Part shown: positions 34,736 through 44,196 of the stretch, piece by piece
How positions within the stretch are numbered: position 1 is the stretch's first letter
How the letters are laid out: each line of letters starts with the position of its first letter
Source of the DNA: Kerstersia gyiorum
Lineage (GTDB): Bacteria > Pseudomonadota > Gammaproteobacteria > Burkholderiales > Burkholderiaceae_B
NCBI RefSeq assembly: GCF_004216755.1
Contig: NZ_SGWZ01000008.1
Location: 106,093 to 170,092, forward strand
Direction: 5' to 3'
Length of the DNA: 64,000 nt
Notes under the pieces: model-generated
What the model saw: only the letters and a program-made list of their open reading frames with translations
Database searches by the model: none
Told to the model about the DNA's origin: nothing
Made by a program: the position numbers and the translations under genes

Positions 34736-35803
34736 TCAGGACTTCTCGCCAGGCTCCCGCTGCTCGATCTGCAACCGTGCCCGCTCGGTCGCCTGCTGCA
34801 ACTTCTCGCCCAGCACCGCACGCGGCGGCAAGCTGGTCAGGTACTCGGCAACATGGATGCCCGACCTATCCAGTTCCAGCAATTCGATCTGCTCGCGCTT
34901 CTTGCCGGTGCAAAGGATGATCCCCAGCGGCGAGGCTTCTTCCGGCTCCCGCTCATGCTTGTCCAGCCAGCGCAGGTAAAGCTCCATCTGCCCCTTGTAG
35001 GCCGCCTTGAACTCGCCGATCTTCAACTCCACCGCCACCAGCCGCCGCAGCTTGCGGTTGTAGAAAAGCAGGTCAAGGTGAAAATCGTCGTCATCAATTT
35101 GGATGCGTTTCTGCCGCGCGACGAAGCAAAAGCCAGCCCCCAGTTCCAGCAGGAAGGCTTCCATTTCTCGGATGATGGCCGCCTCCAGATCACTTTCCTG
35201 CCAGCTATCCCGCAGGCCCAGGAAGTCGAGGATGTACGGGTCACGCATCACCAGCGCCGGGGTCATGCGCTGCGCATCGCGCAGGGTCGCTAGCTCCTGC
35301 GCGATGGTTTCTTCCGGCTTTTGGGACAGCGCCGTGCGCTCATACAGCATCGAGTCGATGCGCTCGCGCAGCGTCCGCACGCTCCAGCGTTCGGTACCTG
35401 CCATCTGCGCGTAGTAGTCCCGCTGAAGGGGGTCTTTCAGCGGCAGCAAGGCCACGAAATGCGACCAGCTCAATTGTCGTGACAGCGTCACGACAATTGG
35501 CTCCTGGGGGTAAGTGGCCGCGAACTGCACCATCCGGCGCAGGTTCTTGTCCGCGAAGCTGCGCCCGTAGTCGCGGACAAGCTGCTCGGCCAGGGACGGC
35601 AGGATCTCCTCGCCGTACTCGGCACGCTGTCCAGCCAGCACCTCCGTATGGATACGCTGGCCGATGCGCCAGAACAGCAAGGTTAGTTCGGCATTGACCG
35701 CCGAGGCGGCGCGCTGGTGCGCAGCCTCAATCAGTGCCCGAATGTCACCCAACAGTGCCTTCGGCGCTGCTGGTGAAGGGCTGGATACCTTGCGCCTGCT
35801 CAT
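34736..35803 (-). CDS. yhcG: YhcG/DUF1016 PD-(D/E)xK nuclease
   Basis: The 355-residue protein has an N-terminal DUF1016_N helical domain (LLGDIRALIEAAHQRAASAVN to YPQEP, about 17-105) and a C-terminal nuclease domain with DDFHLDLLFYNR and LVAVELKIGEF, the D...ExK catalytic set near 250-275. The ATG at 35803 overlaps the integrase stop (ATGA). A 29-base perfect palindrome lies inside the gene at 35,471-35,499. A distinct yhcG follows the second element's int in the same way. Confidence 0.9.
   Translation of the reverse strand: MSRRKVSSPSPAAPKALLGDIRALIEAAHQRAASAVNAELTLLFWRIGQRIHTEVLAGQRAEYGEEILPSLAEQLVRDYGRSFADKNLRRMVQFAATYPQEPIVVTLSRQLSWSHFVALLPLKDPLQRDYYAQMAGTERWSVRTLRERIDSMLYERTALSQKPEETIAQELATLRDAQRMTPALVMRDPYILDFLGLRDSWQESDLEAAIIREMEAFLLELGAGFCFVARQKRIQIDDDDFHLDLLFYNRKLRRLVAVELKIGEFKAAYKGQMELYLRWLDKHEREPEEASPLGIILCTGKKREQIELLELDRSGIHVAEYLTSLPPRAVLGEKLQQATERARLQIEQREPGEKS
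35471..35499. repeat. 29-base palindrome inside yhcG
   Basis: CAATTGTCGTGAC, AGC, GTCACGACAATTG has perfect 13-base arms. Read in the yhcG frame it encodes IVVTLSRQL at the border between the N-terminal and nuclease domains. The second element's yhcG has different palindromes at the equivalent place (61,901-61,971). Confidence 0.85.
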
Positions 35804-37002
35804 GCCGTCACCTCCGCAGGGGATTGCTTGGCGCCGGTGATCGCCTTGCGCCGGTTCGCCACCAACTCGGCGGCCTCCCGCACGGGCTTGTCTTCGGTGT
35901 GGACGTAGCGCATGAACATCGCCACGGTCTTGTGCGCCGTCAGAGCCATACCGACCTTCACCGGGATGCCAGAATTGGCAATGTCCGTCGCCGAGCGGTG
36001 ACGGATGCCGTGCGTACCCACATGCGTCACGCCAGCGGCTTTGAGAGTGCGGCTCCAACCGTTGTAATACTCCCCGTCGGTCAAATGCCGATCAGGGTGA
36101 CGCGGAGACGGTAATACATGGGGCGTCGTAGCATTGCGAGCCGCCGTCGAAAGAAGCCGATAGGCTTCTTCGCTCATGGGCTTGGACATACCGCCAGTCT
36201 TGCTGTCAGGCCACACCACCCGCCGGTTTTCCAGATCAATCCAATCCCATTGGAGTGAGACAATCTCAGAAAGGCGAGCGGCAAACTCGAATTGCAGGCG
36301 GATGGCCAGCGGGATCACTGCATGCTCCAGCCCTTCCGCCTCCAACTGGTCAAGGTAGCGAAACAACTTGCCCATTTCCTCATCGCTGATGAGGTGAGTC
36401 GCCTTCCCGTTCGGGTACATGGGCACATGGCGGCATGGGTTGGTGCCGTCAGGACGATAGCCCCACACTTCGGCCAAGTTGAACATCTTGCGCATCACGC
36501 TGAACGTGCGGTTCGCATCGGCGGGCTTGTGCGCCATCTTCTTCATCATCGAAGCCACGTCGGGCCGCTTCAGATCCTGCACCTTCATGCGGCCAAGCAT
36601 CGGGATGATGTTGCGATCAATGACGCTCTGGTAGCCTTCCTGCGTGCTCGGCTTGTTACGCTGGCTGGAGTAGTCCTCCATGAACTTGATGCACAGTTCC
36701 TTGACGGTGGGTGCCTGACGCGCTGCAGCCTTCTCTGCGGCAGGATCTCCACCCCGGCGCACTTGCGCCAGCCACTCCTGAGCCAGCGACCGCGCCTGTT
36801 CGACGGTCAGTTCTCCGTATAGGCCCAAGGCAGGTTTGCGCCGCTCTCCGGCGTTTGTGCGGTACTGGAGCATGAATACCTTGCGGCCTGCCGGCGTGAT
36901 CTTGCACAGGAAGCCAGGAACCAGGGTATCGCGCAGTTCGATGGGCTGCGCCTGGGCTTGTGCCGCATCGACTGCGGACTTGGTGAGTTTGATTTTCGCC
37001 AT
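35800..37002 (-). CDS. int: Tyrosine recombinase of ICE1 (Tn4371-type integrase)
   Basis: The 400-residue integrase starts MAKIKLTKSAVDAAQAQAQP. It has a DUF4102-like arm-binding N-terminus, a core-binding domain at about 100-190, and a catalytic domain with FAARLSEI (Arg), HGIRHRSATD (HxxR), TAHKTVAMF and the Tyr of MRYVHTED. It integrates and, with accessory factors, excises the ICE. It is clearly homologous throughout to the integrase at 60,381. The end of the element lies about 175 bases upstream. Confidence 0.95.
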   Translation of the reverse strand: MAKIKLTKSAVDAAQAQAQPIELRDTLVPGFLCKITPAGRKVFMLQYRTNAGERRKPALGLYGELTVEQARSLAQEWLAQVRRGGDPAAEKAAARQAPTVKELCIKFMEDYSSQRNKPSTQEGYQSVIDRNIIPMLGRMKVQDLKRPDVASMMKKMAHKPADANRTFSVMRKMFNLAEVWGYRPDGTNPCRHVPMYPNGKATHLISDEEMGKLFRYLDQLEAEGLEHAVIPLAIRLQFEFAARLSEIVSLQWDWIDLENRRVVWPDSKTGGMSKPMSEEAYRLLSTAARNATTPHVLPSPRHPDRHLTDGEYYNGWSRTLKAAGVTHVGTHGIRHRSATDIANSGIPVKVGMALTAHKTVAMFMRYVHTEDKPVREAAELVANRRKAITGAKQSPAEVTA

Positions 37003-37176
37003 GATGACTCCTCGGAAGACCCGATTTCCAGGAGCCTGTTGGGAGCCAAGCGGATGGAAGCCGGGTCAAGTTTCAGAAAGCACCGGCATATGATGAATCC
37101 GCCTAAGTTATTGATAAACCTGCTGTATCGGGCTGCGGCGTAGTCCAGCGAAGTTCGGTGCTGGAGTCATGGTGAA

Positions 37177-37184
37177 ATAAAAAA
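37177..37184 (-). other. Attachment core at the int end of ICE1
   Basis: On the minus strand this reads TTTTTTAT. Sequence shared with the second element begins just inside it and stops beyond it. From memory, Tn4371 uses an 8-base TTTTTCAT-like core, and this differs at one position. Confidence 0.65.
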
Positions 37185-37212
37185 GACCCCCACGCTGCGC
37201 CTTCGGCTTGCT

Positions 37213-37234
37213 GCCCCCCAAAGGGGGCATTTTT
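37213..37234 (+). terminator. Hairpin with T-tract in the REP-like segment
   Basis: GCCCCC, loop CAAA, GGGGGC followed by ATTTTT. It would stop plus-strand transcription leaving ICE1 before it reaches recA. Confidence 0.55.
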
Positions 37235-37255
37235 GTCTTGGGGCGGCCCGGCGAC

Positions 37256-37445
37256 AAAAAAACGGCCTGGTCAAGGACCAGGCCGTTGGGGAACGCTCGG
37301 CGTCGTGCGAATTGCTCGCGGGGGCACGGCGCCAGCGATGAAGCGGTACCGGACATGAGGTTCAGGGGGGCTGATCCGTTCATGCGGGGGAACCGGTGTC
37401 CGCCATCATGGAAGCCAGTCTAGTCGCTCTGGTCTGACAGAGTCC
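37256..37445 (-). ncRNA. Candidate small RNA or orphaned leader ending in a strong terminator
   Basis: AACGGCCTGGTC, AAG, GACCAGGCCGTT (37,261-37,287) is a perfect 12-base stem followed on the minus strand by at least seven T. A weak promoter-like pair, TTGAAA at 37,476-37,481 and TAAATT at 37,451-37,456, lies upstream, giving a transcript of about 190 bases. No gene continues beyond because ICE1 starts there. It may be a small RNA, or the leader of a gene displaced by the ICE. Confidence 0.35.
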
Positions 37446-37599
37446 TGAATAATTTACTGCGCTGATTTCACCGGTTTTCAATCACCTGGGACGGGCGACG
37501 GCAGTGTGAGGGGATGGCCGGGATGCCGGCCGGGACTGTCAGGAAAGGTCAGCAACCGGCGTGGACATGGCCGGGGAAGCCTTGATCGGTGTGGCGGAT

Positions 37600-37629
37600 T
37601 TGTCATGCTGGTTTTTTGTACAGTATAAT
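37600..37629 (+). promoter_or_regulatory. recA promoter with LexA box
   Basis: TTGTCA at 37,600-37,605 and TATAAT at 37,624-37,629 are 18 bases apart. Between them CTGG-N8-ACAG (37,608-37,623) matches the LexA consensus CTGT-N8-ACAG with one change. LexA bound here would block both promoter elements. The transcript has a leader of about 170 bases. Confidence 0.85.
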
Positions 37630-37805
37630 CTGATGCCATAATGCCGACGGTACCTGGATGCCGGCGGAGCATGAAAGCCACCCGGCTGCCGGGTGGCCGT
37701 GTTACCGGAATGCCCTTGACGGGAGTGTTTCCGGGGCCGGCTCCGCAAGGCAATTCAGCAGCTCCGGGCCGCTTCCGGGCATCTATTCAGCTTAAGGATT
37801 CATAC

Positions 37806-38879
<1,074 letters not shown>

Positions 38880-38884
38880 GCGCA

Positions 38885-39751
38885 GTGAGTTCGGACTGGC
38901 GCAAGGGCGGCAACCGCCAGGGCGGGAGGCCGCCAGGGCAACGTCCGTTTGACGATACGTCCGCGACGGCGCGCAAGCCCGCACGGGCCACGCTCGGCGA
39001 TGCCTACGTGCCGCCGGATGAGGACGAGGATTTCGAGTTCGAATCCGGCGCTGGCGCAAGCACCTGGGGCTCCTCCGATGCGGCTGATGGCGCCGTCGGC
39101 ACCACCGGTGCAGGGGATGTATCTGAAGCATCTGGTATGGATGACGGCTTCGCGCCGCCATTGTCCAGGACCAGCCGTTCGGCATCTGCCCGCTCCGGCC
39201 CGGGGTGTCAGCGCCGTGCCGGCGGCTACCTGTCGTCCGACCCTGAACAGGCGCCCGCCGAACGGCGCGGACCGACACTCAAGGCCAGGGCGGTTGGCCT
39301 GCTGTCACGGCGGGAATATAGTCGCAAGGAATTGAGCGGCCGGCTGGCGCCGCATGCGCCAGACCCTGAAACCCTGACCGCCTTGCTGGATGACCTGCAA
39401 AGGGAAGGCTGGCTGTCGGATGAACGTTATGCGCGCAGCATGCTGAACCAGCGCAGCGCCCGCCAGGGCGAGCGCCGCATCATCGGCGACTTGCGCCGCC
39501 AGGGGGTTGCCGACGAATTGCTGGAAACCTTGTCCGAAGACCTGCGTGCGACCGAACTGGAGCGCGCCGTCCAGGTATGGCGCAAGCGTTTCGAAGGCAA
39601 GGCCCTGCCCGACACGCCCCAGGAGTATGCTCGTCAGGCACGTTTCCTGGCTGCCCGGGGCTTTGGCGGCAATGTGGTGGGCAAGGTGCTCAAGGCCGCT
39701 TTGCGTGGCCATTCGGGGCCTGAGGGCCTTGAGGATTTCCTGCTGGATTGA
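38885..39751 (+). CDS. recX: RecX with long N-terminal extension
   Basis: RecX modulates RecA filament growth and is often downstream of recA, here 5 bases after the recA stop with a GTG start. The RecX helical repeats run from about residue 128 (LKARAVGLLSRREYSRKELSGRL) to the end. Before them is a roughly 125-residue Gly/Ala/Asp/Ser-rich stretch with no fold signal, making the 288-residue protein about twice the usual size. A shorter internal start is possible but no good ribosome site was seen. Confidence 0.88.
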   Translation: MSSDWRKGGNRQGGRPPGQRPFDDTSATARKPARATLGDAYVPPDEDEDFEFESGAGASTWGSSDAADGAVGTTGAGDVSEASGMDDGFAPPLSRTSRSASARSGPGCQRRAGGYLSSDPEQAPAERRGPTLKARAVGLLSRREYSRKELSGRLAPHAPDPETLTALLDDLQREGWLSDERYARSMLNQRSARQGERRIIGDLRRQGVADELLETLSEDLRATELERAVQVWRKRFEGKALPDTPQEYARQARFLAARGFGGNVVGKVLKAALRGHSGPEGLEDFLLD

Positions 39752-39829
39752 TGCTTCAGGCGAGTGCCCGGCCCACAGACAGGGCAGTCGTCATGGCAAC
39801 TGCTGGGGGGCGCCGCTGCCCGCGCAAGT

Positions 39830-40744
39830 TCATGCTTCGTGTATGCCCGACAGCGTCTTGAAGCAGACGGTCCGGGCGATTTTCAGGAATTCCTGCATGT
39901 AGGGCGCCTGCTCGTCTTCGGTGCGCATGGCGGCATAGAGCGTGCACCAGACGCCTTGGCGGCCAAGCTTGGCGATGTGCAGCCATCCCTGGTTGAGATA
40001 TTCCGTGAGCGCCCAGTTGGGCAATGCCGCCACGCCCCGGTTGCTGGCCACCAGTTGGGCGATGATGGGGGTCAGCTCGGCCTTGCGGATAGCTGCCGGT
40101 TCGATGTCCTGCGGGTCAAGGAAGGCGGTGAATACATCCAGACGCTGGCGTTCCACCGGATAGGTGATCAGGGTCTGGTCGGACAGGTGCGAGGCTTCTA
40201 TATAGTCAAGTTCCGCCAGCGGGCTGCTTTGCGATACGGCCAGCACCACCTCGTAGCGAAACAGCGGCACATAGGAAATGGCATCCAGCGCTTGCGGGTC
40301 GGAGGTCACGACCAGGTCCAGATCGCCGCGCAGCAGGGCGGGCAGCGGTGCAAAGGAAAATGCGGCTGACAGGTCCAGCGCGACTTCCGGCCACTTGGCG
40401 CGGAATTCGTCCATGGCGGGCATCAACCACTGGAAGCAGGAATGGCATTCGATGGCCAGGTGCAGCCTGCCAGTGCGCCCTGCCGCCAGCCTGGTCAGTT
40501 CCCGTTCTGCGGTACGCACCTTGGGCAGAATGTCATCGGCCAGGGCCAGCAGGCGCAGGCCGGCTGTTGTCAGGCGGGCAGGGCGGGTGCGACGGTTCAG
40601 CAACGATACGTCGAGCCGGCTTTCCAGTTCGCGCAGTTGGTGCGATAGCGCGGATTGCGTGACGTGCAGGCGTTCGGCGGCTTCCAGCAGACTGCCGCCA
40701 TCGCGGATGGCGCACAGGGTTTCCAGGTGTCGGATTTCTATCAT
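39830..40744 (-). CDS. metR: MetR-type LysR regulator
   Basis: The 304-residue protein has a LysR HTH (MIEIRHLETLCAIRDGGSLL, then ERLHVTQSALSHQLRELE) and the effector domain typical of MetR, which senses homocysteine and activates metE. It is divergent from metE, and two TGAG-N5-CTCA palindromes lie between them. The assignment rests on this context plus the close fit to MetR-like LysR proteins. Confidence 0.9.
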   Translation of the reverse strand: MIEIRHLETLCAIRDGGSLLEAAERLHVTQSALSHQLRELESRLDVSLLNRRTRPARLTTAGLRLLALADDILPKVRTAERELTRLAAGRTGRLHLAIECHSCFQWLMPAMDEFRAKWPEVALDLSAAFSFAPLPALLRGDLDLVVTSDPQALDAISYVPLFRYEVVLAVSQSSPLAELDYIEASHLSDQTLITYPVERQRLDVFTAFLDPQDIEPAAIRKAELTPIIAQLVASNRGVAALPNWALTEYLNQGWLHIAKLGRQGVWCTLYAAMRTEDEQAPYMQEFLKIARTVCFKTLSGIHEA

Positions 40745-41155
40745 GGTGTGTCAGGGGCAGGGGCGATGGCAGGCACAAACCGGTCTAAGGGGGGGCCTAA
40801 GAGACGTTTCCCAGGTCGCCTGCCTGGCGGCCAGACCGGCGCCTATCGTTACGTCCGGGGCAGGTTGATCTTGGTCGGGGCTTGGGGCCTACTGGCATTC
40901 CAGTGGGGGTGGAAAACGCCGTCGCTGCTGTCTTTTGATAATTTCTGGTAATGAGAATATGGGGTGGAGCCGGGGAAAAATGAACCCCGATGCGCCAAGT
41001 TTGAGGCAAGGGCGCATTGTCATGAGATCCGCTCATGTTTGAGGCGTAGTATGAGTTTAACTCATTTTATGCATGCGATATTTGATTTTGTCATTGCCGT
41101 AATCCCTAGCAAAATGTTCTTGTCTTGAAAATTATTTGCACAGAGATATTTATAT
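40745..41155. other. metR-metE divergent promoter region
   Basis: About 410 bases. It holds two MetR-like palindromes near metE and AT-rich tracts fitting a promoter. No cobalamin riboswitch features were recognised. Confidence 0.6.
41021..41065 (+). promoter_or_regulatory. Two MetR-like palindromes upstream of metE
   Basis: CATGAG-ATCCG-CTCATG (41,021-41,037) and ATGAGTT-T-AACTCAT (41,051-41,065) share TGAG-N5-CTCA, close to the MetR consensus TGAA-N5-TTCA. Their centres are 29 bases apart, nearly three helical turns, fitting cooperative binding ahead of metE. Confidence 0.65.
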
Positions 41156-43453
41156 ATGACGAAAATTCATAATTTGGGTTTCCCCCGCATCGGTGCTCAA
41201 CGGGAACTCAAACGTGCAGTGGAAGCCTATTGGGCGGGCAAGCAGGATCAGGCAGCGCTGGCGGCCACGGGGGCGCAACTGCGCGCCGCGCATTGGCGCG
41301 TGCAGGCCGATGCAGGCGTCTCGCAGGTGCCGGTGGGGGATTTCGCCTGGTACGACCATATCCTGGAGTGGACCACGCTGCTGGGCGCAGTGCCTGCGCG
41401 CTTCGGCCATCCGTCCGGCGCCGATGTCGATCTGGATACCCTGTTCCGCATGGGCCGGGGCCGCGCGCCGAGCGGCACGCCCGCCGCCGCATGCGAAATG
41501 ACCAAGTGGTTCGATACCAACTATCACTACATCGTGCCTGAACTGACGCCGGGCCAGACGTTCCGCATTGCCCGCGACTACCTGTTCGCGCAGGTTGCTG
41601 AAGCACAGGCGCTGGGCTATCAGGCCAAGCCGGTGATTCCGGGCCCGCTGACCTGGCTGTGGCTGGGCAAGGGCGATGCCTTTGCCGGCGGCGCTGGTGA
41701 TGAAGGCAAGCTGGCACTGTTGCAGTCGCTGCTGCCGGTGTATGCCGATGTCCTGGCGCGCCTGGCCACGCAAGGCGTGGAGTGGGTGCAGATTGACGAG
41801 CCCATCCTGGTGCTGGACCTGCCCCAGGCCTGGCGCGATGCCTTCGTGGCGGTTTACGCCCGCCTGGGTCATGTCGGCCCCAAGGTCTTGCTGGCTACCT
41901 ATTTCGGCGGATTGCAGGACAACCTCGCCACGGCGGCCGCGCTGCCGGTGGCCGGCCTGCATGTCGATCTGGTGCGTGCGCCGGAACAACTGGGCGCGGT
42001 ATTGGAGGCGCTGGGCAAGGACAAGATTCTGTCGGCAGGTGTGATCAACGGCCGCAATATCTGGCGTACCGATCTGGATGCGGCGGCGGCGCTGCTGGCG
42101 CCTGCCAGGGAACGCCTGGGCGAGCGCCTGTGGCTGGCGCCTTCGTGCTCGCTGCTGCATGTGCCCGTCGATCTGGTCCATGAAACCGAACTGGATGGAG
42201 AACTCAAGAGCTGGCTGTCCTTTGCCGTGCAGAAGCTCGATGAACTGAAGTGGCTGGCCGCTGCGGTGGGCGGCAATGCCGACGCAGCCACGCAGGCGGC
42301 GCTGGACGCCCAGCGTCAAGCGCTGGAAGCCCGCCGCAGCTCGCGCCGCATTCACAACCCCGCCGTGGAGCGCCGCCTGGCTGCCGTGGCCGAGGTCTCG
42401 CGTGAGCGTGCGCCGTTCGACGAACGCATCGCTGCGCAGCAGGCATTGCTCAAGCTGCCAGCCTACCCGACAACGACGATCGGCTCCTTCCCGCAAACCG
42501 CAGAAATCCGCGCGCTGCGGCGCGACTGGAAAGCTGGTGCGCTGACCGATGCCGCCTATGAAGCCGCCATCCGCAAGGAAATCGAAGAAGTGGTTCGTTT
42601 CCAGGAAAAGATTGGCCTGGACGTGCTGGTGCATGGCGAGCCCGAGCGCAACGACATGGTGGAATACTTCGGCGAATTGCTGGCCGGTTTCGCCTTCACC
42701 CGCAATGGCTGGGTGCAGAGCTATGGTTCCCGCTGCGTCAAGCCGCCCATTATCTTCGGTGATGTTGCCCGTCTGGCGCCGATGACCGTTGGTTGGTCGT
42801 CCTACGCCCAGTCCCTGACCGATCGCCCCGTCAAGGGCATGCTGACAGGGCCGGTGACCATCCTGCAATGGTCCTTCGTGCGTGATGACCAGCCTCGCGA
42901 AGACACCTGCCGCCAGCTGGCGCTGGCGCTGCGCGACGAAGTCGTGGACCTGGAACAGGCTGGCATCCGTGTCATCCAGATCGACGAACCGGCCATACGC
43001 GAAGGCCTGCCCCTGCGCCGCGCCGACTGGGCGGCCTACCTGAACTGGGCCGTGGACAGCTTCCGCCTGTCGGTGGCCGGGGTGCATGATGACACGCAGA
43101 TCCATACCCATATGTGCTATTCGGAGTTCAATGACATCATCGACTCCATCGCCGCCATGGATGCCGATGTCATTACCATCGAAACCTCGCGCTCGAACAT
43201 GGAGCTGCTGGAAGCCTTTGAAACCTTCCAGTATCCCAATGACATCGGTCCTGGCGTCTACGACATCCATTCACCCAACGTACCTGAAGTGCAATGGATG
43301 GTGGAACTGATGAACAAGGCAGCGGCCCGCCTGCCCAAGGAACGCCTGTGGGTGAACCCGGACTGCGGCCTGAAGACGCGCGCCTGGCCGGAAACCAAGG
43401 CGGCATTGGAAGCCATGGTGGAAGCTGCGCGCGAACTGCGCAAGGCAGCCTGA
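41156..43453 (+). CDS. metE: Cobalamin-independent methionine synthase
   Basis: The 765-residue protein makes methionine by transferring a methyl group from methyl-tetrahydrofolate triglutamate to homocysteine. Two related barrels are visible: the N-terminal folate-side one (HNLGFPRIGAQRELKRA at the start) and the C-terminal catalytic one, starting at about 435 (PTTTIGSFPQT). Zinc ligands lie in HTHMCYSEF and in NPDCGLKTR. Length is that of the family. It is divergent from metR and ends at a strong terminator. Confidence 0.97.
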   Translation: MTKIHNLGFPRIGAQRELKRAVEAYWAGKQDQAALAATGAQLRAAHWRVQADAGVSQVPVGDFAWYDHILEWTTLLGAVPARFGHPSGADVDLDTLFRMGRGRAPSGTPAAACEMTKWFDTNYHYIVPELTPGQTFRIARDYLFAQVAEAQALGYQAKPVIPGPLTWLWLGKGDAFAGGAGDEGKLALLQSLLPVYADVLARLATQGVEWVQIDEPILVLDLPQAWRDAFVAVYARLGHVGPKVLLATYFGGLQDNLATAAALPVAGLHVDLVRAPEQLGAVLEALGKDKILSAGVINGRNIWRTDLDAAAALLAPARERLGERLWLAPSCSLLHVPVDLVHETELDGELKSWLSFAVQKLDELKWLAAAVGGNADAATQAALDAQRQALEARRSSRRIHNPAVERRLAAVAEVSRERAPFDERIAAQQALLKLPAYPTTTIGSFPQTAEIRALRRDWKAGALTDAAYEAAIRKEIEEVVRFQEKIGLDVLVHGEPERNDMVEYFGELLAGFAFTRNGWVQSYGSRCVKPPIIFGDVARLAPMTVGWSSYAQSLTDRPVKGMLTGPVTILQWSFVRDDQPREDTCRQLALALRDEVVDLEQAGIRVIQIDEPAIREGLPLRRADWAAYLNWAVDSFRLSVAGVHDDTQIHTHMCYSEFNDIIDSIAAMDADVITIETSRSNMELLEAFETFQYPNDIGPGVYDIHSPNVPEVQWMVELMNKAAARLPKERLWVNPDCGLKTRAWPETKAALEAMVEAARELRKAA

Positions 43454-43512
43454 GCCTGGACCCGGCGGCAGCGCGAGCTGCTGCCGGGTGCTTCAGGCTT
43501 CTGGCAACAGGG

Positions 43513-43538
43513 CCCGGCAATTTGCCGGGTCTTTTTTT
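43513..43538 (+). terminator. metE terminator
   Basis: CCCGGCAA, T, TTGCCGGG forms a tight stem followed by TCTTTTTTT, 60 bases after the metE stop. Confidence 0.9.
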
Positions 43539-43678
43539 CATGAACGCCCTGTATGACAGGCTGGGGGGAGGCGTGTAGGCCGGCAGCAAGCGCTGGCTCA
43601 ATGCTGCGCGCCGCCAGCACCAAGCCCGGAAGTCCTGCAGTCCATGATGGCTGCTTACGGCCATGGCCGGCCGTTTCG

Positions 43679-44146
43679 TCAACTATGTACTTCCCGTTTC
43701 AGAACCTCTGCGATATGCAATAACGTGCCGAGGAAGCGCTTTCTTTCTTCCTGACTCAGCCCAGCACAGACTTCCGCATCGATTTGCTTCAATGCCACGC
43801 GGCCGGGTTCAAGCCGTTCAAGAGCCATCCCAGTAAGCATGACGAGACTCTTTCGTCCATCTATCGGTGACGGTTCTCGGCGAAGCAGCCCATCCCGCTC
43901 CATGCGCGCCAGCAGTTGCGCCATGCTCGGCTGTTCGACGCCCGCGATTCTGGCCAGCTCCATCTGTGTACGCTTCTCACCGTTTTTCAGCGCTACTAGC
44001 ACCGGAAGCTGCGACGCCGTAATGCCAATGGCCTTCAGATCCTGGTCGACCAGTTTTGATAGTTGCCTGGCGACATGACCGATGACCAAGGTCGGGAGCG
44101 AGTGCGGCAGCCAGTCATTGGAAGCAGTATCAGCTTGATTATCCAT
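43679..44146 (-). CDS. MarR-family regulator
   Basis: The 155-residue protein has a MarR winged helix (ITASQLPVLVALKNGEKRT, then MELARIAGVEQPSMAQLLARM and DGRKSLVMLT wing). It is divergent from the flavin monooxygenase gene, and the intergenic 12-base repeats overlap its own start codon, which suggests autorepression and control of the monooxygenase. Confidence 0.88.
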   Translation of the reverse strand: MDNQADTASNDWLPHSLPTLVIGHVARQLSKLVDQDLKAIGITASQLPVLVALKNGEKRTQMELARIAGVEQPSMAQLLARMERDGLLRREPSPIDGRKSLVMLTGMALERLEPGRVALKQIDAEVCAGLSQEERKRFLGTLLHIAEVLKREVHS

Positions 44147-44177
44147 AGGTGCCTATTTATTATTGATAGGTGCCTAT
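44145..44177. promoter_or_regulatory. Tandem MarR operators
   Basis: ATAGGTGCCTAT occurs at 44,145-44,156 and 44,166-44,177, each an ATAGG-N2-CCTAT palindrome, with starts 21 bases apart (two helical turns). The first covers the marR start codon and the second lies 20 bases upstream of the monooxygenase ATG. Confidence 0.75.
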
Positions 44178-44196
44178 GTTATCAAAAGGAACAGCA

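Larger units (their letters stand above)
1..37184 (-). mobile_element. Tn4371-family ICE (ICE1), integrase-proximal part
   Basis: The gene order int, radC, parB, DUF932, DUF2285, AlpA-like, repA, parA, traF, relaxase, LysR, eexN, traG and trbB-E is the known backbone of Tn4371-type elements, nearly all on the minus strand. The right end is placed at an ATAAAAAA tract about 175 bp beyond int, where sequence shared with the second element stops. The left end lies outside the window. The cargo sits between the relaxase and LysR/eexN, with further accessory genes near int and between parB and DUF2958. Confidence 0.9.
37185..37599. other. Chromosomal leader region between ICE1 and the recA promoter
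   Basis: No protein gene is convincing. It contains two hairpins (37,213-37,234 on the plus strand and 37,256-37,287 on the minus strand) and the REP-like CCCCACGCTGCGCC / GCTTGCTGCCCCCC tract common in Burkholderiales intergenic DNA. The minus-strand hairpin could end a small RNA. Confidence 0.5.

Noticed and set aside
37108..37383. A 91-codon minus-strand frame across the ICE1 end
   Set aside because: It spans the att site and a terminator hairpin and has no ribosome site, so it is chance.
40745..41155. Cobalamin riboswitch upstream of metE
   Set aside because: Common in relatives, but no B12-box-like sequence was seen; two MetR-type palindromes explain control better.
41150..43270. A 706-codon open frame opposite metE
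   Set aside because: Antisense shadow: the plus strand encodes complete MetE with its zinc ligands and a terminator.
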